Positions 1 through 10,570 of a stretch of 64,000 bases of DNA are shown here, piece by piece. The stretch comes from Cubamyces lactineus (lineage: Eukaryota > Basidiomycota > Agaricomycetes > Polyporales > Polyporaceae). The stretch is from the NCBI GenBank assembly GCA_022376465.1, contig JACDTU010000003.1:2418001-2482000 (forward strand), read 5' to 3'. The translations under genes and the position numbers were made by a program. Position 1 is the stretch's first letter. Each line of letters opens with the position of its first letter. The notes beneath the pieces were generated by a model. The model saw only the letters and a list, made by a program, of their open reading frames with translations, did not search any database and was not told the origin of the DNA.

Positions 1-2371
1 TCGCGTCTCTTGCTGCGAAAACGGCCAAGAACCTTCAACCCTCCCAATATGTCTTCAGCTCAGAGGCGGATGAGAACTCGTTTGAAATCTACCCCGATCC
101 TCGAGGCAACACGCTTGGCCGCGGTACTGAGATCACTTTGTACTTGAAGCCTGACGCGCTTGAGTATGTCGACACCCATACGATCATGGAGCTTGTGTAT
201 GTGCACTACGCTAATTAGGCTACTCATCACTCACTTGGCTTTCATTGCAGCAACAAACACTCCTCATTCGCTACTTCCTTCCCTATATATCTGCACACAA
301 CGCGCACGGAGATGGTCCCTGATGAGGAGGCTGAATCTGACGCGAAGGTTGCTGAGGAAAAGTCAAAGGATACTCAAGATGCTGAGGCTGACGAGGACGA
401 GGCTGTAGTCGAGGAGGTTGATGATGAGAAGGAGACTGAGGAGAAGCGCGAACCAAAAATGAAGCCCGTAACGGTCGAGGAGTGGATCCAGCTCAACTCT
501 CAGCCTCCGATCTGGATGAGGGACCCGAAAACAGTCACCGACGAGGAGTACGAGAACTTCTATCAGGCGACTTTCAAGGACTACCAGAAGCCTCTCGCGT
601 GGTATCACTTCTCTGGCGACTCCGGCTCAGGTGTCTCGTTCCGTTCTATCATCTACGTCCCCTCTCGTCTGTAAGTCCCCCGTCTCTCGGCCAGTTCGTT
701 GGTATGTGTTGTCTGACACGTTGTGTGTAGTGATGATAGCTACTGGCAAAACCCGCTGCAGAGCGTGACGAAGGACATCCGGCTCATGGTCAAGCGCGTC
801 TTCATCACGTCCGATCTCGGCGAGGACGCGCTTCCCAAGTGGGCCAACTGGGTCAAGGTCGTCGTCGACGCAGAGGACCTCCCCCTCAACGTCTCGCGTG
901 AGACGTTGCAGTCCACGCAGTTCCTCAAGCAGCTCAAGGGTATCATCCTCAAACGCCTCCTGCAACTTCTGACCCGTATCTCGGAGGAAGATCCTGAGAA
1001 ATGGGAGAAGGTCCAGGAGACATACGGCAACGTGTTCAAGCTCGGCGCGGTCGAGGACTTCAAGAACCGTGATAAGCTCGCGACCCTTGTGCGCTTCACG
1101 ACTAACCAACGGAACAGCACTTCACTCGATGAGGTTCGTTGGTCTTTTCTTGTATGGCGCATACCCTGCTAAATCGCCTGTGACAGTACCTCGAGAACAA
1201 GAAACAAGGCCAAAGCCAGATCTTCTACCTCGCCGATATGGGAAAGAGTCCGTCAGAGCTCGCGAAGAGTGTCTTCATTGAGAAGCTCCACGCACGCGGC
1301 TACGAAGTGCTCCTGCTTGGTGACCCTCTTGATGAGGTCTTCATCACCAACATCCGCCGTTGGAAGTGAGTCATCGGTTCCTTTGCAGGCTTCCGAGCCG
1401 GTGCTGACGTCCTCTATAGGAAGATACCCTTCCAGGATGTTGCCAAGGCGGGCTTGAAATTCGGCGATGAAGGTGGGTATCCTCACAATGCATACTTGGA
1501 CTTGAAGACTCACCGCACGTACAGATATGGACCCTGAAGAGGAGAAGGAAGAGCAGGAGAGGCTCACGGAGAAGTTCAAGCCCCTCATCGAATGGCTCCG
1601 TCAGGAGGTCCGCGCCAAGGGTGCTGCCCGTGATGGTTGGTATTCTGTACGATAAAGCTCGCATGTTGCTCGTGACTGACCGTACGTCTAGTTGTCATCT
1701 CGAACCGTCTCGTAACGAGCTCCTGCGCCATCGTCGCCGATGAGAGCGGTTACACTGCCAACTTGGAGAAGCTGATCAGTACGTCCTCATTCTCCCTCCC
1801 GGTGAGATGTATATTGACTAAATGCTCCCAGGTTCTTCGCACGCGCAAGCGAACCACCGTCACATGTGGGAGTTCGCGAAGAAGCAGAAAGTGTTGGAGA
1901 TCAACCCGCGCTCGCCCCTCATCGAGGGTCTCCTCAAGCGCATTGAGCAGCTCCCCACTGAAGAAGACGATCGTGATGTTGAGGCCGAGGAGGAGCTTCG
2001 GGAGGTCGCGACCGTTCTCGTCGATGGCGCTCTGGTTCGCTCAGGTTTCGCCGTCACGGACTCGAACGAGTGAGTGTCTCCTATGCTAATGCGATGACCA
2101 ACCAGCTGACAATACGTGCTTTAGATTCTTCACCCGCGTGGATCGCATCCTGCGCCGCTCCCTAGGCGTGTCGGAAACCGCGCCGACGGACACGACCGTG
2201 AAGCCTGCGCCCCCTGTTGACCCCGAGCTGCCCGCAGACGCGGACGTCCCAGAGCCTGACGAGTTTGAGGATGGTCGTGGGAAGGTCTCATGGGCTGTGG
2301 AGGAGATCGACGAGTTCGGGAACGTCGTCAAAGACGTACCGGTTGAGCAGAAACGTCACGACGAGCTCTGA
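1..2371 (+). CDS. GRP94: ER Hsp90 (GRP94/endoplasmin-like), 5' end outside window
   Basis: ATP-dependent chaperone of the Hsp90 family. The reading frame is open from base 1 in the N-terminal ATPase domain (NSFEIYPDPRGNTLGRGTEI, the Hsp90 lid-following strand). It continues through about nine exons: 1-196, 251-672, 731-1133, 1187-1366, 1421-1470, 1525-1633, 1692-1778, 1832-2069 and 2126-2371. After the SFPIYL strand comes a long acidic charged linker, then the middle domain (WMRDPKTVTDEEY, FYQATFKDY, LNVSRETLQ) and the C-terminal dimerisation domain (ANHRHMWEFAKKQKVLEINP). The protein ends in KRHDEL, and the last four residues HDEL are a fungal ER-retrieval signal. Cytosolic Hsp90 would end in MEEVD, so the ER location is well supported. 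The start codon and any signal peptide lie upstream. About 220 residues are probably missing, judged from family length. Confidence 0.93.
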
Positions 2372-2626
2372 TTCAACGAAGGAATGTACAAAAGTTGCAT
2401 AATTTATTGTAATGGAATGGAATGGATCTCTGTTTTCGACCTCCCCGGTCTGCATTCCCGTCTCATTAATACGGTCGTGGTAGGTTTTGCCACACAGATT
2501 CGGGCGCTTACCAGAACAATGAGCGCCTATACGCGCTGTGACGCAAGGTACTTACGAGCGCTTCCGTCTACAGTGTACTTCTCACTGCCCGACTCGTACT
2601 GCCGCCTGCGTTCACTCTAGACAGCC

Positions 2627-5364
2627 ATGGCCTCAATCCCGCCTCCCGTATTCTCCATACCACCGCCTCTCCCGCCCGGATGGACGGAGCATATGGGTGC
2701 GTGTCTTTGAATGCTCACACACTGCAAGTCATGCTGACCGAGCGCGCCCTCCCTAGGTCCGACCGGACCATACTACTTCAACGCGCATACCGGCGAGTCC
2801 ACGTACGTGCGACCATTGCCGGCATTCCCGATCATTCCTCAAGCAGTTGCAGCGGTGCCCGCGACAGCAGCCGTAGCTGGGGCAGCGGCCGCAGGCCCTG
2901 CGCCCAAGAAACCCAAGAAGGAGAAGCCGGTCGTCAAAACGCCGATCCCTGGCACCGAATGGCTGCGCGTCATTACGAATGAGGGAAACACGTTTTACAC
3001 CCACACCGGGCGCAAGCAGAGCGTGTGGACTGTGCCGGACGAGATTAAGGAGGCGGTGGAACAGCTCGAGCGGGAAGAGGCGCTGAAGAAAGCAAAGGAG
3101 GCGGAGGAGGCGGCAAAGAGGGCGGAGGAGGAGCGCGCAAAGGAGGTAGAGAGGATACAACGGGAGGTGCATGAGAAGGTCTCGAAGCGCAAGGCGGAGG
3201 AAGTCGTGCCCGTGGACGAGATTGTGGTCTCGAAGAAGGCCAAAGTGACTGGAGAGGCAGAAGATGACGACATGGGTGACGATGACGAGGAAGAGGACGA
3301 CGAGAGTGAGGAGGAGGAGGAGGAGTGGCAGCGAGAAGCGGCGGCGCAGCTCGCGAAGGAAGCTGAGGAGGAGAAACGACGCCAGGAGGAAGAGAAGCAG
3401 CGTCAGGAAGAGGAGGCCCGCAAGCTCAAGGAGGCTGAGAAGCAGAAGGGGATGCCTCAGATCAACATGCCTGAACGCGTTGATCTCTCAATCGACGAAG
3501 CTAAGGCGCTGTTCAAGGTGAGGTACAGAGCTTTCAGCTCCACATGTCGAGAGACTAAACGTAGGATGCTTAGACATTGCTCCGCGAGAAGAACATCAAC
3601 CCCCTCCACCCGTGGGACACGTCACTACCCCTTTTCGTGTCTGATCCCCGTTATGTCCTGTTACCCTCTGTCTCTGCGCGACGAGAAGCATTCGATGAAT
3701 ACTGCCGAGAACGCGCACGCGAGTTGCGAGAGTCCAAGGTGAAAGTGGAAAAGGAAACACTCGACCCCCGCCAAGAATTCGAGAAATTATTGAAGGAAGA
3801 AGTGAAAAGTACCCGAACAAGCTGGACGGAATGGCGAAGACAGTGGAAGAAGGACCGCCGATTCTACGGTTGGGGTCGCGATGATAGAGAACGCGAGAAA
3901 CGCTTCAGAGAATACCTAAAAGAGCTCGGCGAGCGTAAGTGTTTCCCCGGTGAGGCGATGAATAGTCATCGCTAATGCGCTATCATTTTTTCAGAGAAGA
4001 GAGTGGCAGTTCTCAAGGCAGAGAAGGATTTCTTTGCATTGCTCAAGGAGAGCGGCTTGGCTAAGCCGGGTGCCATATGGAAAGACGTGCGCGCGTGTCT
4101 ATCTGGCTTGTCATGGCCGGTACTAATGGCTATACAGATCAAGAAACACCTGGTCTCAGACCCTCGCTATGACGCGGTCGGATCGTCAAGTTTGCGGGAA
4201 GAGCTGTTCAATACCTATATCAAGGCGGGCGCATCTGATGCCCCCGCTCAATCGCCAGTACCAGGCAACGCCTCAGACTCACTATCGGGACAAGCAACCG
4301 TCGAGGATGAAGAGGAAAAGGAGCGCCGGCGGCGCGAGAGGAAAGAACGCGCCGTGAGGGATCGGGAGGAGAAGGTCAGAGCGGAGCGCAGCAAGGTGGA
4401 GGCGGATATTGACCGCTCAAAGCTGGGCCTCACGAAGGAAGAGGGCGAACTGGAGTTCAGGTGCGCCTGCTACACTTTCGCCGTCTGCAGTGTACTAGGC
4501 GCCACTCACCGCGTTCCTGGATGTCTTGCCACAGGACAATGTTGACAGACGCAATCCGAGACCCACAGGTATGCCAGTTTCACGTGCATGTCCAGATTAC
4601 TGATCGTTCTATTCATGCCGCATCTTGCAGGTTTCTTGGGAATCCGTCCAGCCTCAGCTCCAGAAGGACCCGCGTTTCGTGAATTCGCCTCTTCCGCTGA
4701 ATCAACAACTGCACCTGTTTCATGCACACGTCAACGCACTGCGTGTCAAGCATCTAGCGAATCTGCATGCACTGTTCGCATCTAATGCCCCGGCGTTGAA
4801 CACTCCGTTTACGGCGCTCCCTGTCGCGTCGCTGCTATCATCGCTCCCGGCAACCAAGCTCGGATACAGTGTCGAGGATTTGGAACGCGAATATGATAAG
4901 TGGCAAAGGGAACGTTGGACGGAAGCGCGTGCCGCTTTTGACCAGATGCTGAGTGAGAACTCGTTCGTCGAGTTCTGGGGGCGGCTTGGCAAGATGGACG
5001 CAAAGGGCGTGAATGTGAGCATCAAGAATGAGGACCTGGGTGACGACGAAGAGGAGGAACAGGTCGACATGAAGGCGCTCGCGAAGAATGTAGACCTGAA
5101 AGAGATGATCAAGGTATTGAAGGTCAGTAGCTTCGTGCATCGCATCACCCACATTAGTTGGTTGGCATGGCTAATCCAGATAAACCCGCAGAACGACAAG
5201 CGCTACCTCGTCTTCGATCACGTCCCAGAGCAACGAGAACAGTGGCTTCGGGTACGTCCCCTCTGGAGCTGCATACGAACTGGACAGTTGTCTGATGTCG
5301 CCACAAGGACTACTTGTCACACCTGTCAGCGCCGACGCTCTCGGTTCATGTCCCGGAGAAGTGA
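2627..5364 (+). CDS. TCERG1: TCERG1/CA150-like WW- and FF-domain transcription/splicing factor
   Basis: Nuclear adaptor that in its family links RNA polymerase II elongation to pre-mRNA splicing. About 750 residues in roughly nine exons. The ATG at 2627 opens a Pro-rich leader. WW domain 1 (LPPGWTEHMGPTGPYYYFN) is split by an intron at 2697-2756. An Ala/Pro/Lys linker follows, then WW domain 2 (GTEWLRVITNEGNTFYTHTG) and a long charged Glu/Lys/Arg coiled-coil and acidic tract (about 3030-3470). At least five FF-type repeats come next; the first contains SDPRYVLLPSVSARREAFDEYC, close to the animal TCERG1 signature, and another contains SDPRYDAVGSSSLREELF. The last exon ends LSVHVPEK. Prp40 is the main alternative, but the long charged linker and the FF sequences fit TCERG1 better. 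Confidence 0.85.
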
Positions 5365-5724
5365 CGCCCATTGTAATGGCCGGATGTCGGTCCCTGATAT
5401 TGTACTCTACCACCTTGTATTGGATATCCCTGAAAGTCTTGCTTGCAGGCACAGCCGCGTGGTGGCAAACCGATGCGTGCCCGAACACGAATTCTCGACT
5501 CCTCGGCTGACGTGCTGCGTATCCAGCCAGGCCATTGTGTGTCAAGCTGCAGGAGGCCGCAATAATCGTGCTGCGGCGAAGTGGCATAAGCGCTAGCGGC
5601 GGTGGCCAATCCTGATGGCGGATAGCAGGTGCCAGTGGACCCACAGCATCAGTCAGACGTATAAGTAGCCTGAGGTGCAGCGGGGTTGACTGCACCAATC
5701 CGTTCACGACCCCCCACGACCGCC
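5365..5724. promoter_or_regulatory. Intergenic region with core promoter of the peroxygenase gene
   Basis: 360 bases between the TCERG1-like gene and the peroxygenase. A TATA-like element TATAAG lies at 5660-5665, about 60 bases before the peroxygenase ATG, a plausible spacing for a compact fungal promoter. No other gene is visible. Confidence 0.4.
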
Positions 5725-6521
5725 ATGTCTTGTCCTGCCGCTTATACCCGCGACGATCACCCTTACTGCCCGGCGAATCCTGGTGATAGCCGATCCCCTT
5801 GCCCAGCCCTCAATGCCCTCGCCAACCATGGCTACCTGTGAGTTGACGGCCTTCACCACCCTGCCCATGCTGTCCGCTGAGACGACATCGCTGCAGGCCC
5901 CACGATGGCCGCAACCTCACTGCCTCTCAACTAGCTCATGCCATCCAGGAGGTTTACGGGCTCTCGCCCGTCTTCGCCACCTTCCTCGCCTACGGCGGAG
6001 TGGCGAGGTGCGGGACGCATGGGAAGTTGGACCTGCACGAACTCGCTGCCCACAACGTTGTGGAGCACGACGGCTCCCTGGTCCACGCCGATGCCGGTAA
6101 AGGGGAGAAGTACGCCCCAACGAACGTCGACCCTGTCTTGCTGCGCCAGCTGTTGGACACATCCCCGAAGGACTACCTCTCCCTCAAGGACCTGACCCAG
6201 GCACAGGTCACGAGACAAGCAGCGTCACCGCCGCTCCACTCGTTGCAATCCTTGGTTTCCAAGGGCGAGCTGGACCTTATCATGGAGGTCTTTGGCGTGC
6301 GCGGCTCCGAAGGCGCTTCTCAGAGCCTTATCCCCGACGAGGCACTGGGAGACGAGCTCGTCGTGCCGAAGTCGTTCTTGGAACAATGGCTTGGCCAGGA
6401 GAAACTTCCTGATGGATGGCAAGGGCATTCGCACCAAACAGGGTTCAGGGAGATCATCGCGGGTGTCCGGTCCATCTCGAAGGCCGAGGGTGAGGAAACC
6501 CCTCGCGAAGTGACCTTGTGA
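5725..6521 (+). CDS. Short heme-thiolate peroxygenase (UPO/chloroperoxidase family)
   Basis: Predicted H2O2-dependent peroxygenase of the chloroperoxidase-like family, about 245 residues in two exons (5725-5837 and 5897-6521). It has the proximal heme-ligand motif PCPALNALANHGYLP with the axial cysteine in PCP, and the distal acid-base motif EHD in NVVEHDGSL, as in short fungal UPOs. The intron splits the codon directly after the heme motif, and splicing restores LPHDGRN. The first residues (MSCPAAYTRDDHPYCPA) are polar and cysteine-bearing with no hydrophobic signal peptide, so the enzyme is either intracellular or lacks an unseen upstream exon. TATAAG 60 bases upstream of the ATG argues against a missing exon. 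The exact substrate cannot be inferred. Confidence 0.87.
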
Positions 6522-7765
6522 ACGCTGCATTCGTTGTGTCACCCGTCGTTCCCATGGACTACGTTATCTCTCCCACACCCCGTCGCCTGTCATGACCTGT
6601 CTTTCTTTGTACTTTCTGGCGCTACGCTCAGCGCACTGGACTCGGGCAGGTACTGAACACTCATGTATATGCTATCTCTTACTGTAGTATACGTCGTTTG
6701 TACTATGTGACACCCTCGTCATAATCTCCACAATGAATGAATTACCTAGAGGGTAGCATACCTAATAGTTGCCTTCGTAAGCACCCATAATTGCGACAGC
6801 TACTATCAATCAAAATCAAAGGCGAATTAAAGTCCGCCACATGTAATTGTCGCAAGGCGGTTAGCTTGTACTTACACTGGCAGCGGACGATGGTCATACA
6901 GCCTTCCACAGTGTCAGCGCATCCCATGCAAGATTCAAGCATGATGAATCCGGAGCCCACCATGCTATTTCTTGCCACAAGCTCTCACCGCGATGGTTCT
7001 GAGAAGCCAGGTATGGATCTCGAAGGCTTGCAGCATTCGGTTCCGACCCTCGACATTTCCCGTGCGAACCTCCGGCGTGTGTGTCTGACTTTGGACAACG
7101 GATCCCGTTCTGCTGGCATCTATTTCTGACAAAGCCTCCTACGACCAACGCCACGCCGCGGCCACGGCAGAGTGGCCCCCGCCGCAAGGGCATCCGGTAT
7201 GAGACAAGCACCAGATGTAGCATCTCTTCAACGGCCAACCTAGAACTAACTACGATACAGGTAAGCCTGTGCTAGTACGGCCGTTTCAGCAAACTTGATC
7301 ATGAGGGAAATTAGCAGATCAAAATGCAGATGCAGCTGTCCGCAGTGCCTGCACGGTTATCATGTCAACGAGACAGAGCTCTGGGCGCCACTCACCTGCA
7401 AGGTCAGCTGAGGCCACTAGATAGGTTCGATCCTGCGCGATGTGTTTCCCCGAGGCGTTTACGTCTGCTAACCTTTGGATCAAATTCTCTCCCAGTGCTT
7501 GTGACCCGTTCCAACGCTAAGGTAAGACGCCACACCGACGCCCCGAGGCGACCGGTGACGAGATAGGCCTGGGACTGGTACCTATCCATGGTCGCTGGGG
7601 GTCGGCGCGGTCTCCGTCGATTTCAAAGCGGTCCGCGTGGGGTATATCTTCGCTGTCGCAAAAGTGGAAGGCCGTCCGAGTCTCCGTCTCCCTCGACTTT
7701 CCCTTGTTCTGCTGGGAGGTCTGCCACACCTCGGAGATTGTTCGCAAGGCCGGATGCGTTCAACC
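6522..7765. other. Intergenic region without recognisable gene
   Basis: About 1.2 kb between the peroxygenase and the MFS transporter. Only short overlapping open frames occur, none with family similarity or sensible splice context. It presumably holds the peroxygenase 3' UTR and the transporter promoter. No repeats or RNA genes are seen. Confidence 0.4.
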
Positions 7766-10340
7766 ATGTCTACCACGGAGGATAAGGAGCGCACGAAGGT
7801 TCTGACGCGGAGAGTGCTGTGGAAGTTGGACATGCACGTCTTGCCGCCCCTAGCACTGGTAACAACATGTCTTCTGGCAGATTTGCCCTGAACCGTAGCC
7901 TTGGGACTCATGCCTTACGTTAGCTCTGGCTGGCGAACTTCATCGACAGGACGAATATCGGCAATGCCAGGTGCGCTTAGATATGCCTGCTTTCTGGGTG
8001 AGCAACTCATATACACCTGCCCTTTCACCAGAATTGCCGGACTCGAACGCGATACACACCTTCACGGCACACAGTTCAACACCGCGCTTGCAAGTAAGTT
8101 CAGAGCTATTATAGCATCTGCAGGTCGTTGACAACCAGTATCTCGCGCCTCACAGTCTTCTATGTCTCGTACGTCTCTGTAGCAATGCCATTACACGTTT
8201 CATATTGACGTACTACATATAGGTACATCATCGTAGAGCTTCGTAAGTCTACTGGTGTCTATTGGGCACGCTAAAGCTCAAGGTTGACTGTTTCCACAAG
8301 CGTCCAACTGGGTTCTCAAGAAGTTCAAACCCAGTAGATGGCTGCCCTTCCTTGTTGCAGTGTGGGGAGTTGTGACGACTCTCAGCGGGCTTGTGCACAA
8401 CTTCAAAGGCCTTCTAGCGATCCGCTTCTTCCTCGGTTTCTGTGAAGGTGGCCTTCTTCCGGGAATAGTGGGTACACTTTCTGAATATCATCTACGCTGA
8501 ATCGTTTGCTGAGGGCTTTCAATAGATGCTCTACCTTAGCACTTTGTACAAACGGCACGAACTTCAGCAACGGTAAGGAAAGAGCATGAGGAGCATTGCT
8601 TGCACTCTGACATTGTCGATACCTCAGCGTCGGCATCTTCTATGCTTCCGCGTCACTGTCCGGAGCCTTCGGAGGTTCGTCGACCAAACCTACTCTCAAA
8701 TGACGCATTTGTTCATTCGTTTCAAAGGTCTGCTCGCCACTGCCATCATCAAGATGGAGGGCATTGGCGGTCTTGCCGGTTGGCGATGGATCTTCATCCT
8801 CGAAGGCATCGCAACAGTCATATTCGCCCTGACTTCTATGCTCTTCCTCCCCGCCGATATCGCCTCCGCCAAGTTCTTCACAGACGAGGAACGCGAATTC
8901 GCTTGTATGTACTTCCTATGCAGCCTCGCTCGTACTTCATGTTTCCTCATTGTACACGCAGTGCAACGAGTCCGCCTGTCGCATGGAGTGACGATGACAG
9001 CTCCTCTGTCAGAGCCGTCCCAGCACATCACTCGCACTGAAGCGGACGCGGAGAAGGCCACGGAAGATAAAATTGAGGTTGAAGCGACGGAGACGCTCGT
9101 CGTCGAGCAAGCCGAGGAGCAGTTCGAGTGGGGAGAGGTCATGAGGGGTAAACGTTACCTCTGATTCATCACTCTACAGGCGATGCTTACGGCGCGTTTC
9201 GTCTCTAGGAGTCAAGGACCCCCAAGTCTGGATGACCGCAGTTTCGTACATGGGGATCATCATCAGCCTCTATTCGTTCTCCTTGTTCTTGTGAGTGGCG
9301 TGATATAGTACGCATACGACTGCGCCTGATATGTCATTGACACAGGCCAACCATTGTCGCTGGGCTGGGGTATTCGGGAGGAGCGGCACAGTTGCATACA
9401 GGTAAGTCTATGGAGACGCGGGTTCGTCCGAAGTGAACTAACATATTGCAGTTCCACCATACGTACCCGCCGTCGTGCTGACGGTGGTCGTTGCCATTGC
9501 GAGCGATCGCCTCAAGTGGCGAGGCCCGTTCATATTGATGTTTCTTCCCATCACCATGGCTGGTAAGCTGGGAATATCTCCGGTCTCACACGCGCTCATT
9601 CTCCCTTTTCAGGGTATATACTTGCTATCGTAGCGAAGGCGAGTCCTTCTCCGTCTCCGTTACCCGTAACAGCCTATAATTGCACGCTCTTACACGGATC
9701 TCAATATACAGACAAACACCCAACGTTACGCCGCCGGTGCGTTTAATTGCCGCCTCCCAAGGGTAGTGCCGTGCTAACATTGGCGCAGTATTCTTGATAG
9801 CGTCTGGGATGTGAGTTCCAAATGTGCCTATGCGGTATAGCCGGCCTCTGACACTTTCTCAGCTATCCATGCGGGCCGTGTATTCTATCCATCCTCCCCA
9901 ACAACAGCGCAGGCCATTATAAGAAGGCGACCACAGTGGCTCTCCAGCTGGCTATCTCGAATTGCGGGTGGGTACTTCAGAAGTCGCCCGTGGTATCGAG
10001 ATGTGCATGTTAACTCACGCTCATACGCTACAGAGGATTTGTAGCGACATTCACGTATGATTCTTCCCAAGCTCCGACATACATCCGCGGTCATAGCATC
10101 ACGCTGGCCTTCGTCGCCGTAGCATGGGTAGCCATGTTCTGCAACGTGTAAGTCTGCGCGATAGTGTTATCGACCACTATTGCTGACAATATCCTCAGGA
10201 TGTATTGCATTTGGGAGAACCGCGCCCGCGCCGAAGGCCGAAGACAGGATAATCTGGTCAAATATCAGGAATTATGGGACGCGGGCAAGACGCGGGCACC
10301 TATCGGAGATCGTCATCCCGATTTCCGCTTCACACTCTGA
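7766..10340 (+). CDS. MFS transporter, anion:cation symporter type (Dal5/Tna1-like)
   Basis: Twelve-segment major facilitator of the allantoate/nicotinate permease group, expected at the plasma membrane carrying small organic anions. About 530 residues in some 15 very short exons, typical of basidiomycete MFS genes. Spliced motifs in order: a cytosolic N-terminus (MSTTEDKERTKVLTRRVLWK), LWLANFIDRTNIGNARIAGL in TM1, a TM2 exon ending in the conserved VELPSNWVLKKFKPSRWLP, GLLAIRFFLGFCEGGLLPG, GWRWIFILEGI, and an acidic central loop. TM7-12 follow (DPQVWMTAVSYMGIII, YPCGPCILSILPNNSAGH), ending DFRFTL. An in-frame ATG at 7754 would add four residues; 7766 is preferred. No frame lesion was found. 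The substrate cannot be told from sequence. Confidence 0.85.
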
Positions 10341-10570
10341 ATGGGTAATCGTCAGAGGGTTTGAGAAGCACTGAATGTATTGTAGTAAGGAAACGAGTCC
10401 AGGACAGATGTGAATGAATGTCATGATACATCGAGGATGAGTGTGCTTCAGCGTATCGGTACACGTGAATGTGGGAACGTGAATAAGTAGGAGAGTATGA
10501 TAGGGCCATGAAGTCATCACGTTGGTCGTAAAACAAAACAGGAAAGGCGGGAGGGGTCGTCACATGGATA

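Noticed and set aside
5725..10340. Peroxygenase and MFS transporter as part of a biosynthetic cluster.
   Set aside because: No synthase, tailoring set or regulator is nearby; neighbours are housekeeping genes.
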